The translations under genes and the position numbers were made by a program. From Buttiauxella gaviniae (GTDB taxonomy: Bacteria > Pseudomonadota > Gammaproteobacteria > Enterobacterales > Enterobacteriaceae), in NCBI RefSeq assembly GCF_040786275.1, contig NZ_JBFMVT010000002.1:4340001-4404000 (forward strand): a stretch of DNA of 64,000 nt. The letters are read 5' to 3'. Numbering within the stretch: position 1 is the stretch's first letter; each line of letters starts with the position of its first letter. Shown here piece by piece: positions 17,366 through 24,940 of this stretch. The notes under the pieces were generated by a model. That model was not told where the DNA came from and searched no databases. It saw only the letters and a list, made by a program, of their open reading frames with translations.

Positions 17366-18144
17366 TTTTTCGGCAAACACCCATAATGCTGGCGAAAGCG
17401 GGCGGTAAATCGCGAGCTTGAAAGATACCCGCTGCGCGCGGCAATCTCGCCGATGGGCAAGGCCGTGGTTTGTAACTGAGATAATGCGTAGGACATACGC
17501 ACCTCTTCAATAATTTGCCGATAGCTCTGGGACTCCTGTTGCAGCCGCCTGCGAAGCGTCGAAGTACCCAGTGAGAGATGCCCGGCAATCTCTTGCGCCG
17601 TCCACACTTTTGCCGGTGACATCATTATTATCTGGCGCACTTGCTCCGTCAGAGTGTACCGCCGTTCAATCAGAAGCGGCCCTGCCAGGCCGTCATGATA
17701 CAGCGCGAGTAATAAGCCTAAAGCCTGATGCTCTTGCAATTTCGCGGGTAATTTTTGACGGACGGCGTCGAGCAAATTATCCCACATAAACGCCATCCCC
17801 CGGCTCATTGGGGCACATAACGAAGTGAGCCGCGCGGCGGGATAATCCTGAATATAATGCGTTTTAAATACCGTTAATAATTCAGGGGAGAGCAGCAATA
17901 AGTCTGATCGAAATAAACCCTGCGCAGGTTGGTTAACAATCTCTAATTCGGTATTGGCCGGAATAATAATCAGCTCCTCGGGCGTGGCGACCAGCCGGTT
18001 TTCACTCTGGATAACGATTTTGCTGCCCTGGGTAATATGGCAGATGGCGGGCGAAAAAAGCTTAACACGATGCAAACGGTGCTTCTGGCTGGAGTAAACT
18101 TCCGCCGTGGTCAAATGGTTATGCTGAAAATGTAAATCCTGCAC
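17356..18144 (-). CDS. AraC-family transcriptional regulator
   Basis: A 262-residue regulator with an N-terminal cupin-like half and a C-terminal two-helix-turn-helix domain (about 160-258: TAQEIAGHLSLGTSTLRRRL, then PIGEIAARSGYLSSSRFTAR with the family ending FRQHYGCLP). The N-terminal layout resembles the E. coli AppY/GadX/YdeO group. The start is a GTG with AAGGCGG eight bases upstream, placed only 15 bases after the stop of the YbcL-like gene, so both genes are one transcript. Target genes are unknown. Confidence 0.85.
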   Translation of the reverse strand: MQDLHFQHNHLTTAEVYSSQKHRLHRVKLFSPAICHITQGSKIVIQSENRLVATPEELIIIPANTELEIVNQPAQGLFRSDLLLLSPELLTVFKTHYIQDYPAARLTSLCAPMSRGMAFMWDNLLDAVRQKLPAKLQEHQALGLLLALYHDGLAGPLLIERRYTLTEQVRQIIMMSPAKVWTAQEIAGHLSLGTSTLRRRLQQESQSYRQIIEEVRMSYALSQLQTTALPIGEIAARSGYLSSSRFTARFRQHYGCLPKNVR

Positions 18145-18159
18145 CGTGTTAGCCGCCTT

Positions 18160-18717
18160 TTATCGTCCGTATGTTGCTGTTAATTGTGTTTTGGCAATCA
18201 CATTGCTGTTCAGCATAAAGCCGACCAACGCCCCGCTCGCATTCATGTCTATTGGCAGTTTATCGGCACTCAGCGCCCAAACGGTAAACTGATAGCGATG
18301 CGCTTTAGCGCCCGCCGGAGGGCATGCGCCGCCGAATCCAGCATACCCAAAATCATTGCGCCCCTGAACCGCGCCAGCAGGCAATTTAGGTTTTGCTGCA
18401 TCACCCGCTCCGGCAGGAATGGTACGGGTTTCAGCCGGGATATTCACCACCGTCCAGTGCCACCAGCCGCTGCCGCTTGGCGCATCCGGATCATAAACCG
18501 TGACCGCAAAACTTTTTGTACCTGCCGGGGGATTCTTCCAGGCCAGTTGCGGCGAAATATTGCTCCCGCTACAGCCAAAGCCCTGGAAAACCTGAGTCTC
18601 GGTTAAGGGTTTATCCTGCGAAATATCACTGCTGCTGACGGTGAAAGCTGACGCCGCCGAAACGCTAAAACTCAATGTAGCCAAAATACTAGCAGACAAG
18701 ATTGCGACTCTTTTCAT
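18160..18717 (-). CDS. YbcL-like periplasmic protein (PEBP/Raf kinase inhibitor-like family)
   Basis: A 185-residue member of the YbhB/YbcL phosphatidylethanolamine-binding-protein family. It carries the family core YDPDAPSGSGWWHWTVVNIP (about 76-95) and GRNDFGYAGFGGACPP (about 119-134) and has a Sec signal peptide at residues 1-24 ending near SAASA. The overall sequence follows E. coli YbcL closely. The family binds small anionic ligands; a YbcL variant of uropathogenic E. coli is reported to dampen neutrophil migration, but nothing in this sequence shows that function. It precedes the AraC-type regulator in one operon. Confidence 0.87.
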   Translation of the reverse strand: MKRVAILSASILATLSFSVSAASAFTVSSSDISQDKPLTETQVFQGFGCSGSNISPQLAWKNPPAGTKSFAVTVYDPDAPSGSGWWHWTVVNIPAETRTIPAGAGDAAKPKLPAGAVQGRNDFGYAGFGGACPPAGAKAHRYQFTVWALSADKLPIDMNASGALVGFMLNSNVIAKTQLTATYGR

Positions 18718-18896
18718 TGTTTTTCCTCGATTTGGGTAAGAGTCACCAATGTAAAGTGCGCCGCAATCGCATGTTGTGCCTGTATGATTTTATTTTGTGC
18801 CGAAACGCTCAGGGAAGAAATCGGTAGCTGGAATTTAGTGATCTTTTCTGCCAGGATTTCCGCACCTATAAACTAACTGAATATAAGGAGGATCCC

Positions 18897-18980
18897 ATGC
18901 TGTTTTGTGAAATGTTGTTTATTTCGCAGACTTTTGGCGATCGTCATAGCTCAAGCGTTATCGATATCGCCCTGCGATAA
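18897..18980 (+). CDS. 27-residue upstream ORF, likely leader peptide of the ABC-F gene
   Basis: ATG with a near-ideal AAGGAGG six bases upstream opens a 27-codon frame (starts MLFCEMLFISQTF, ends SSVIDIALR) that stops with TAA at 18978. This Shine-Dalgarno is far better than that of the ABC-F gene, which starts 110 bases further on. The last ten codons lie inside a long hairpin arm, so ribosome position would control folding. No similarity to a known peptide is recognised. The hydrophobic start could also mean a tiny membrane protein. Confidence 0.6.
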   Translation: MLFCEMLFISQTFGDRHSSSVIDIALR

Positions 18981-19037
18981 TCCGGCTTGAGCGAAGCAAA
19001 CCACTAAATCCCTTCCCTCGGGCTTACCGGGTTATCG
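18949..19037 (+). promoter_or_regulatory. Attenuator-like alternative hairpins in the ABC-F leader
   Basis: Hairpin I pairs GCTCAAGC and TTATCG (18949-18963) with CGATAA and GCTTGAGC (18975-18992). Hairpin II pairs the same 3' arm, CGATAATCCGG (18975-18985), with CCGGGTTATCG (19027-19037), 11 pairs with one G-U. The two structures exclude each other. The 5' arm of hairpin I is within the upstream ORF, so a ribosome there would favour hairpin II. In addition CTCAAG (18950-18955) could pair with CTTGAG (19076-19081) just before the ABC-F start. A further short stem AGGCGTT/AACGCCT lies at 19054-19069. Confidence 0.6.
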
Positions 19038-19090
19038 TCAGCCATATTTGACGAGGCGTTTTAACGCCTGTAACTCTTGAGTAAGCAACA

Positions 19091-20824
19091 ATGAGCACAT
19101 TATTAACCGCACAATCTCTTAGCCTTGATACCGCATTCGGCCCTCTGCTGGCAGACATTACCTTTACCCTGAAAAAAGGCGATCGCCTGGGTTTAATCGG
19201 CCACAACGGCTGTGGGAAAAGTACCCTCCTGAAATTGCTTGATGGCACGCTTTCGCCCAATAGTGGCAACGTGACGCGGGCGCATCACTGCCTTCTCGCG
19301 CGTGTCGAACAGCATCTCCCTGAAGATTTGCATTCACTGACCCTGCTTGACGCGGTGATGGCAAAATTAAGCGTGGCACAACAGCATACCGATGGCTGGC
19401 GAGCGCAGGCGCTTCTTGCCAGCATGGGTTTTGATGAATCCGCATGCCAGCTCACCGCCGGAACGTTAAGCGGCGGGCAGCACACGCGATTATTACTGGC
19501 GCGCGCGTTGATTACCGAACCCGATCTTCTGCTATTAGACGAGCCGAGTAACCACCTCGATTTGCCGACTTTGCTGTGGCTTGAGCAGTTTTTACGTAAC
19601 TGGAACGGCAGCTTTGTGCTGGTTTCCCACGATCAACATCTGTTGGATAACGTCACCAACGGAACGTGGATTTTACGCGACCGCGGGCTAAGTTTCTTCC
19701 AGTTGCCCTGCTCTGCGGCACGCGCTGCGTTAGTTGAACGTGACCGAACGGATGCCCATCGCCACCAGGCGGAGCAAAAGGAAATTGACCGCATTGCCGC
19801 CAGCGCCAAACGGCTGGCGATTTGGGGCCGCGTTTACGATAACGAAGACCTCGCCCGCAAAGCCAAGCAGATGGAAAAGCGCGTAGACAAGTTAAAAGAC
19901 AGCCAAACCGAGCTGAGTGCTGCAAATCAGTGGCAACTGATTCTGAAAGGTGAAGCGTTACCCGCAGACAGATTGCTGGAGATGGAAAACCTTGCCGTCA
20001 GGCCTGCACCAGATTGCCCGCCGCTGTTTACCTTACCGCTGAACCGCGTGAAAAGTGGCGATCGGGTGGCGATCATTGGGCGTAACGGGTGTGGAAAATC
20101 GTCTCTGCTACGTTTGCTGTGGCAGCACTATCGGCAGCCGCAGGATGAAAAGGCGATTCGCCTGCATGGACGCGTCAATATGGGGTATTACGACCAGACG
20201 CTACACCAGTTACGCGATGGCGACACGCTGCTCGAAGCGCTCGAACCTTTCGCCGCGTTGACCGAGCGTGACCGCAAAATGGCGTTAATCAGCGCCGGAT
20301 TTGCATGGCTGCGTCACGGGCAAAAGGTGAGTACGTTAAGCGGCGGCGAGCGCTCCAGGCTGCTTTTCGTTGGGCTGACGCTTGCCCGTTATTCTCTGTT
20401 ATTGCTGGATGAGCCGACCAACCATCTGGATATGGAAGGCAAAGAGGCGCTGGCGGAAACGCTGCAAAGTTACGAAGGCGGCGTGTTATTGGTGACGCAT
20501 GACCGAACGTTAATCGCGAAAAGCTGCAACCGCTTCTGGCTGATTGATAACGGCGAGCTGAGCGAATGGCACTCTCTGGAGGGCCTTTATGCGCGGCTGA
20601 TTACGGATAACACAGGCGATGCGTTACCGCCTTCGCAACAGACTCAAGCCATTGCGCAATCAACCACGCATAGCGAAATGGAGACCTGGCTGGAACGGCT
20701 GGTGGATCTTGAGGAAAAACTTGCCCAGGATTTAGCCCGTAAACAAAGCCACCAAAAACCCGCTTTACAGCAGCAGTGGCGTGAAGAGATTGAGATGCTG
20801 AATCTGCGGCTGGAAGAGGAGTAA
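19091..20824 (+). CDS. ABC-F family ATPase (ribosome-associated type)
   Basis: A 577-residue protein with two ABC ATPase domains and no transmembrane segment, the ABC-F architecture of translation factors (EttA, Uup, YbiT, YheS) and of antibiotic target-protection proteins. Domain 1 has Walker A GHNGCGKST (38-46), signature LSGGQHTRL and Walker B LLLLDEPSNHL; domain 2 has GRNGCGKSS (about 328), LSGGERSRL and LLLLDEPTNHL. The inter-domain linker (about 215-290) is charged and helical as expected for the P-site tRNA interaction motif, and the C-terminus ends in a Glu-rich helix. It is none of the four standard E. coli ABC-F proteins that I can match. The weak ribosome binding site and attenuator-like leader suggest expression induced by translational stress. 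Confidence 0.88.
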   Translation: MSTLLTAQSLSLDTAFGPLLADITFTLKKGDRLGLIGHNGCGKSTLLKLLDGTLSPNSGNVTRAHHCLLARVEQHLPEDLHSLTLLDAVMAKLSVAQQHTDGWRAQALLASMGFDESACQLTAGTLSGGQHTRLLLARALITEPDLLLLDEPSNHLDLPTLLWLEQFLRNWNGSFVLVSHDQHLLDNVTNGTWILRDRGLSFFQLPCSAARAALVERDRTDAHRHQAEQKEIDRIAASAKRLAIWGRVYDNEDLARKAKQMEKRVDKLKDSQTELSAANQWQLILKGEALPADRLLEMENLAVRPAPDCPPLFTLPLNRVKSGDRVAIIGRNGCGKSSLLRLLWQHYRQPQDEKAIRLHGRVNMGYYDQTLHQLRDGDTLLEALEPFAALTERDRKMALISAGFAWLRHGQKVSTLSGGERSRLLFVGLTLARYSLLLLDEPTNHLDMEGKEALAETLQSYEGGVLLVTHDRTLIAKSCNRFWLIDNGELSEWHSLEGLYARLITDNTGDALPPSQQTQAIAQSTTHSEMETWLERLVDLEEKLAQDLARKQSHQKPALQQQWREEIEMLNLRLEEE

Positions 20825-20831
20825 AACCTCA

Positions 20832-20864
20832 CCCGTTACACTGTTAACGTTACAGTGTAACGGG
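20832..20864. terminator. Bidirectional terminator between ABC-F and apeE
   Basis: A 13-bp perfect stem, CCCGTTACACTGT / ACAGTGTAACGGG, with a seven-base loop, lies between the two convergent stop codons and is followed by TGTATTTA on the plus strand. Confidence 0.75.
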
Positions 20865-20875
20865 TGTATTTAAAC

Positions 20876-22852
20876 TCAGAACGTCGCGCTGAGCCCCACG
20901 TTATAGCTGGTTTGGTTGCCGTCACTCAGACCGCCGGTTTGCGCGACGGCGGCAAAAGCAGACACGGTACTGGAAAGCGGCATATCAGCCCCGACGGCGA
21001 AATCTACCCAGTTTTTATCCTGCGTTTCTCCCGCACGACTGAAGGTAAGCGCCGTCGATTTCAGGCCGCCATTGGCGCCGTAAACATCATCCCCAAATTG
21101 ATGGCGATAATTCACCTGCACCCACGGATTGACGATGCCCAGATTGGTATCCAATCGCCAGCCTGCGCTGCCAATTTGTGAATGACCATTCTGATCGCCA
21201 AAACGCATGGCGGTTGTGCTGTTGCCCGTTTCGCTATAACCATCAACATGGCTGTAATCCCAGGCGTATTGCAGCATTGGCCCGGTGGTCAGCCAGTTGG
21301 TCACCGGGAAATCGTAGCCTACGGTCATGCGAGCGCCCCACAATTTACCGTTTGTATCCCCCTCTTCGGTGCGCGTTAGCTGCCCGAGCGTGATTTTGCG
21401 CTGAATGTTATCAAAATCGGCCGTCAGGTAATGAACGTCGCTATCCAGCCATGCCTGCCCGAATCGCAAATGGCTGAATAAAGCGGCCTGGAAACCTTTC
21501 GCATCATAGCGATAATTATCATCCGGGCGCTGTTTATCGAGCGAGCCCGCAATCAGCCCGCCCACCAGAAGGTAGTCATTTAGCTGATAATCCACACCAA
21601 GCGCCAGATTATTGGTATTCCCGTTGCCATCCCCCGAAGTGTGATTGCCATCAAAACGCTGATACCCGCCGCTATAGCCGCCAAAAACGCCTGTTGAACC
21701 GACCGCGTTATCGCCGTGGCGAAGCTGCTGATAGCGGCCATCAAGCGTGGCGCGACTTCCGCGAATCATCGCCTGGGTCCCCTGATTCAGGTACGACACC
21801 TGCACAGGGGCGTTAACGATCGCTTCAATATATTGCGCGATGATGGTATGCACCTGCGGGCCAGGATGGAGATGGTCGGCAAAGAGATATTCCTGGGCGG
21901 AGCTGAAACCTGGCGTTGAGGAAGAACATTCATTCGCCCCCACGCCCGGCGGGCAAGCCATACCCACGGTGTTGGTCAGGCCGTACGCCTGCGGATTTGC
22001 CAGAATGTCCTGGAAGATACCGTTGATGTCCGCCCGCGCAATATTCCCGCCATGCTGCAGGAGCGCACTCTCTTCCGTATTGTTGTAGTACGTTGTGAGT
22101 GCGGAGGCCTGCTGCGCGGCGGTATCGTAGGCGGCTATCAGTTGAGCGGCGATGCCCTGCTGAATCAACGGATTACTGCTGACCACCGATGCGGCGGCGG
22201 TTAACGCCTGATGAATCGCCTGTTGGCGGCGGGCGAGATCCGTTGGCTGCGCTGCATTAAGCGACGCGAAAGCCGCCTGTATCGCCGGCGTCGCGGCAGC
22301 GCCAAGCCCTACCGTCAGCACGGATTCCAGCAGCAAAGGTGTTGCGCTGATGTCTGGCACATTCGGCACCACAACCAGCCCCGCCCCCGCATCCAGGAGT
22401 CTACCCACCTGCGCACCGGCATTGGTGGCGCTGTTAGCGGCAATGGACTGCGCAAGCGCTGGCTGAATCGCGGCGGCGGCAAGATCGTTACCCCCAATCC
22501 AGTGGATATACAGACCATTTGCATCGGCTTTACCGCCTGTCTGGCTGAACCATTGCGCGAGCTGATCTTGCGTATTATCAGCCGGATTAAGAAGCGGCAC
22601 GGCTGTTGCGCCCCCTGCGGCATAATTGCTGCCGCCCGCCCGGGAAGGCGTTAGCTGCAATCCGTAACGGTCAGCAAGTTGCTCATCGTAGAGTTTGTTT
22701 TGCGCGCTGTTCCACGTCCAGCGCCCGTTATTTCCGGTATCGCTCAGGCTGTCGCCAAATACCGTCAATGAATCGAATGCGCAAACCGGCGCGGCTAACC
22801 CTACAGCCACGGCCAGAGAGCTTAATTTGAGTAACGTGTGTTTGCAGGTCAT
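20876..22852 (-). CDS. apeE: ApeE, outer-membrane autotransporter esterase (GDSL family)
   Basis: A 658-residue type Va autotransporter whose passenger is a GDSL-type esterase hydrolysing short acyl esters at the cell surface. Seen: signal peptide 1-25, block I FGDSLSDTGN with nucleophile Ser35, block III GGNDLAAA, and block V ADHLHPGPQ with the catalytic Asp and His. From about residue 380 the protein is a beta-barrel translocator that ends in the outer-membrane signature phenylalanine (GLSATF). It follows Salmonella ApeE along the full length. I chose the ATG at 22852, which has AAGGA seven bases upstream; a longer frame starting at 22879 would take its first codons from the ERIC-like element and lacks a ribosome binding site. 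Confidence 0.93.
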   Translation of the reverse strand: MTCKHTLLKLSSLAVAVGLAAPVCAFDSLTVFGDSLSDTGNNGRWTWNSAQNKLYDEQLADRYGLQLTPSRAGGSNYAAGGATAVPLLNPADNTQDQLAQWFSQTGGKADANGLYIHWIGGNDLAAAAIQPALAQSIAANSATNAGAQVGRLLDAGAGLVVVPNVPDISATPLLLESVLTVGLGAAATPAIQAAFASLNAAQPTDLARRQQAIHQALTAAASVVSSNPLIQQGIAAQLIAAYDTAAQQASALTTYYNNTEESALLQHGGNIARADINGIFQDILANPQAYGLTNTVGMACPPGVGANECSSSTPGFSSAQEYLFADHLHPGPQVHTIIAQYIEAIVNAPVQVSYLNQGTQAMIRGSRATLDGRYQQLRHGDNAVGSTGVFGGYSGGYQRFDGNHTSGDGNGNTNNLALGVDYQLNDYLLVGGLIAGSLDKQRPDDNYRYDAKGFQAALFSHLRFGQAWLDSDVHYLTADFDNIQRKITLGQLTRTEEGDTNGKLWGARMTVGYDFPVTNWLTTGPMLQYAWDYSHVDGYSETGNSTTAMRFGDQNGHSQIGSAGWRLDTNLGIVNPWVQVNYRHQFGDDVYGANGGLKSTALTFSRAGETQDKNWVDFAVGADMPLSSTVSAFAAVAQTGGLSDGNQTSYNVGLSATF

Positions 22853-22868
22853 TACATTTTCCTTGTAA

Positions 22869-22945
22869 ATACCCTTCATACTTCACGTTGCTGATGCGTT
22901 GGCTACGCTAGTTCGCATTCCCGCAACTCGAATTATTGTGGGTAT
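22869..22945. repeat. Shortened ERIC-like (IRU) element upstream of apeE
   Basis: The 77-bp block starts with ATACCCTTCATACTTCA and GTTGC, continues with GCGTTGGCTACGC, and ends with GCAACTCGAATTATT and GGGTAT. These are the conserved outer parts of enterobacterial ERIC/IRU sequences, while the central palindrome is missing. The ends are inverted (ATACCC / GGGTAT). It lies directly upstream of the apeE ribosome binding site, so it is part of its leader or promoter. Confidence 0.6.
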
Positions 22946-22993
22946 CAGTTATTTTTATGGGTCCACAAAAAGCGTAGCCAATACAACAGGAAA

Positions 22994-23012
22994 ATGGCGA
23001 GTAAAAAGCCAT
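22994..23012 (-). terminator. Terminator of the chemoreceptor gene
   Basis: Stem ATGGC / GCCAT begins just after the chemoreceptor stop and is followed on the minus strand by TTTTCC. The stem is short, so efficiency is uncertain. Confidence 0.5.
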
Positions 23013-23014
23013 AC

Positions 23015-24694
23015 TTAGAACGAAGCCCAACTCGTGTCCTCGTCTAAAGCAACGCGGGTTTTCTTAGGTACCACCGCTTTTTTCACGGCACTGTGTTGCG
23101 GCTGGTTTAAACGGAAAATACCCACAGCCGCAGTTAGCCGCGCCGCCTGCTCTTCTAGCGATGTCGCCGCCGCTGAGGCTTCCTCAACGAGGGAGGCGTT
23201 TTGTTGCGTGACGTTATCCATCTCGTTTATCGCAAGCCCTACCTGCTGAATGCCACGGCTTTGCTCGTCTGAAGCCGCTGCAATCTCCTGCATAATATCG
23301 GTCACGCGCCTTACTGCGCCGACGATATCTGTCATGGTATCCCCGGCGTGCGCCACCTCTTTAGAGCCGTTATCAATCAGCGATACGGACTCGCTGATAA
23401 GCCCTTCGATCTCTTTTGCCGCCTGGGCGCTGCGTTGTGCAAGCGTGCGGACTTCGCTGGCTACCACCGCAAAACCACGGCCTTGCTCCCCCGCCCGCGC
23501 CGCCTCTACCGCCGCATTGAGCGCCAGAATATTCGTCTGGAAAGCAATGCTATTGATGACCGCCGTGATCTCAGAGATTTTCTTCGAACTTGCCGAAATA
23601 TCATTCATGGTGCTCACCACACCGGAGACAATGCGCCCGCCGTCGCTGGCTTTATGCGAGGCTTCTTGTGCAAGTTTGGTGGCGTGATGGGCGTTATCGG
23701 CATTCTGTTTCACCGTCGCGGTTAGCTGTTCCATGCTGGCGGCGGTTTGCTCGATAGCCGCCGCTTGCTGCTCGGTGCGCGATGATAGATCGGTATTTCC
23801 GGCGGAGATCTCACTGGTTCCCTGATAAATCGCCTCCGCGCCCTGGCGTACTTCCCCGACGGTATTCACCAGCGACGCCTGCATATCCTGCAAGTTCTGG
23901 TTCAGTCTGCCGATCTCACTGTTGCCGAAAACGTCCGGTGCAAGGGTGAGATCCCCCTGGGCGATATGTTCGATGCGCGTGGCGGCCTGTCGTAGCGGGT
24001 GGATCACCACGCGGCGCAGCACGATAAAGGTAAACAGCGTCAGGAGCAGTGCCACGGCAAAAGCCCCCGCCATGACCATCACGCTTACATGCGTTCGCGC
24101 CTGAGCCTGCTCTTTTAAGGCAATCGCACGGTCGCTGCGTATCTGCGCCGCCTGAATTAACACTTTGCTGTACTCGGCATCCAGCTTGCGTGCTTCTTCA
24201 TTTTCATGATTGATGATCGCTTCAAACATGCCGTTTTTGGCATATTTCATCATCGGCGCCATGCCTTTTTCCAGGTACTCGGTGAAGCGAGCGCGCAACT
24301 GGGTATCCAGCGCGTCCCCTTCAGCCACTTTATCTGCTCGCGCCATATAAATATCGAAGCTGGTCTGGGCCTGCTTAATGAGCCTGTCGGCTTCGGCGAT
24401 ATTAAATTTCATATCATCCATGTCCGCCACGCGGCCTGCCGCCCCGGCATGAATAATGTTCAGACGGGCACTGCGCAGGTTGGTTGAGCTTTCCGACAGC
24501 CCGATACGCACCTGAATTTCATTGGTGACGTTTTGCAGCGCTTTGTCGCTCTGGATTAAAAAATAGCCCGCCAGACCAACGCATAAAGCAAACAGAACTA
24601 AGATCCCAACCAAAATGGAAGTAAACAGCGGCACCAGCCGAATGTGGTGCCAGAAACGTATAGCCCCTTGCGGGGAATTTTTTGCAGTAGCCAT
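23015..24694 (-). CDS. Methyl-accepting chemotaxis protein
   Basis: A 559-residue transmembrane chemoreceptor of the Tsr/Tar class. It has an N-terminal membrane segment (about 22-46), a periplasmic four-helix ligand domain (to about 195), a second membrane segment (about 200-222), a HAMP domain, methylation helices, and the hyper-conserved hairpin tip with [20 protein letters not shown] (about 380-400). The last residues, SWASF, fit the xWxxF pentapeptide that tethers CheR and CheB, so it is a high-abundance-type receptor able to support its own methylation. The ligand is not readable from the sequence. A sigma-28-type promoter stands 45 bases upstream. Confidence 0.93.
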   Translation of the reverse strand: MATAKNSPQGAIRFWHHIRLVPLFTSILVGILVLFALCVGLAGYFLIQSDKALQNVTNEIQVRIGLSESSTNLRSARLNIIHAGAAGRVADMDDMKFNIAEADRLIKQAQTSFDIYMARADKVAEGDALDTQLRARFTEYLEKGMAPMMKYAKNGMFEAIINHENEEARKLDAEYSKVLIQAAQIRSDRAIALKEQAQARTHVSVMVMAGAFAVALLLTLFTFIVLRRVVIHPLRQAATRIEHIAQGDLTLAPDVFGNSEIGRLNQNLQDMQASLVNTVGEVRQGAEAIYQGTSEISAGNTDLSSRTEQQAAAIEQTAASMEQLTATVKQNADNAHHATKLAQEASHKASDGGRIVSGVVSTMNDISASSKKISEITAVINSIAFQTNILALNAAVEAARAGEQGRGFAVVASEVRTLAQRSAQAAKEIEGLISESVSLIDNGSKEVAHAGDTMTDIVGAVRRVTDIMQEIAAASDEQSRGIQQVGLAINEMDNVTQQNASLVEEASAAATSLEEQAARLTAAVGIFRLNQPQHSAVKKAVVPKKTRVALDEDTSWASF

Positions 24695-24738
24695 GTCCTT
24701 GGATTCTCTTTATGTGTAGGGATATTGCCGTAGGTTTT

Positions 24739-24765
24739 TCATCGGCCTGGAGAGATAAAAGGTTG
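24739..24765 (-). promoter_or_regulatory. Sigma-28 (FliA) promoter of the chemoreceptor gene
   Basis: Minus-strand CAACCTTT, an 11-base spacer, then GCCGATGA. The -10 element matches seven of eight bases of GCCGATAA, the -35 five of eight of TAAAGTTT, and the spacer has the consensus length. This places the gene in flagellar class 3. Confidence 0.75.
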
Positions 24766-24940
24766 AGTGGCGCTTTGCGGTTTTGTGGCTTGGGTAACAA
24801 ATTATTGGTGAAGAGTTATACAGATCACATTTATCCATATAATCACTAAGGCTTACATCAATGTTAAACAGGAGTAAACTTACTGTAATGACACATGGCG
24901 TAACCGCGTGCGGTCGCCTCTAAGGACACGACTTCTGTTT

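Noticed and set aside
22853-22879. Longer N-terminus of ApeE
   Set aside because: The extra codons come from the ERIC-like element, lack a ribosome binding site and would precede a normal signal peptide.
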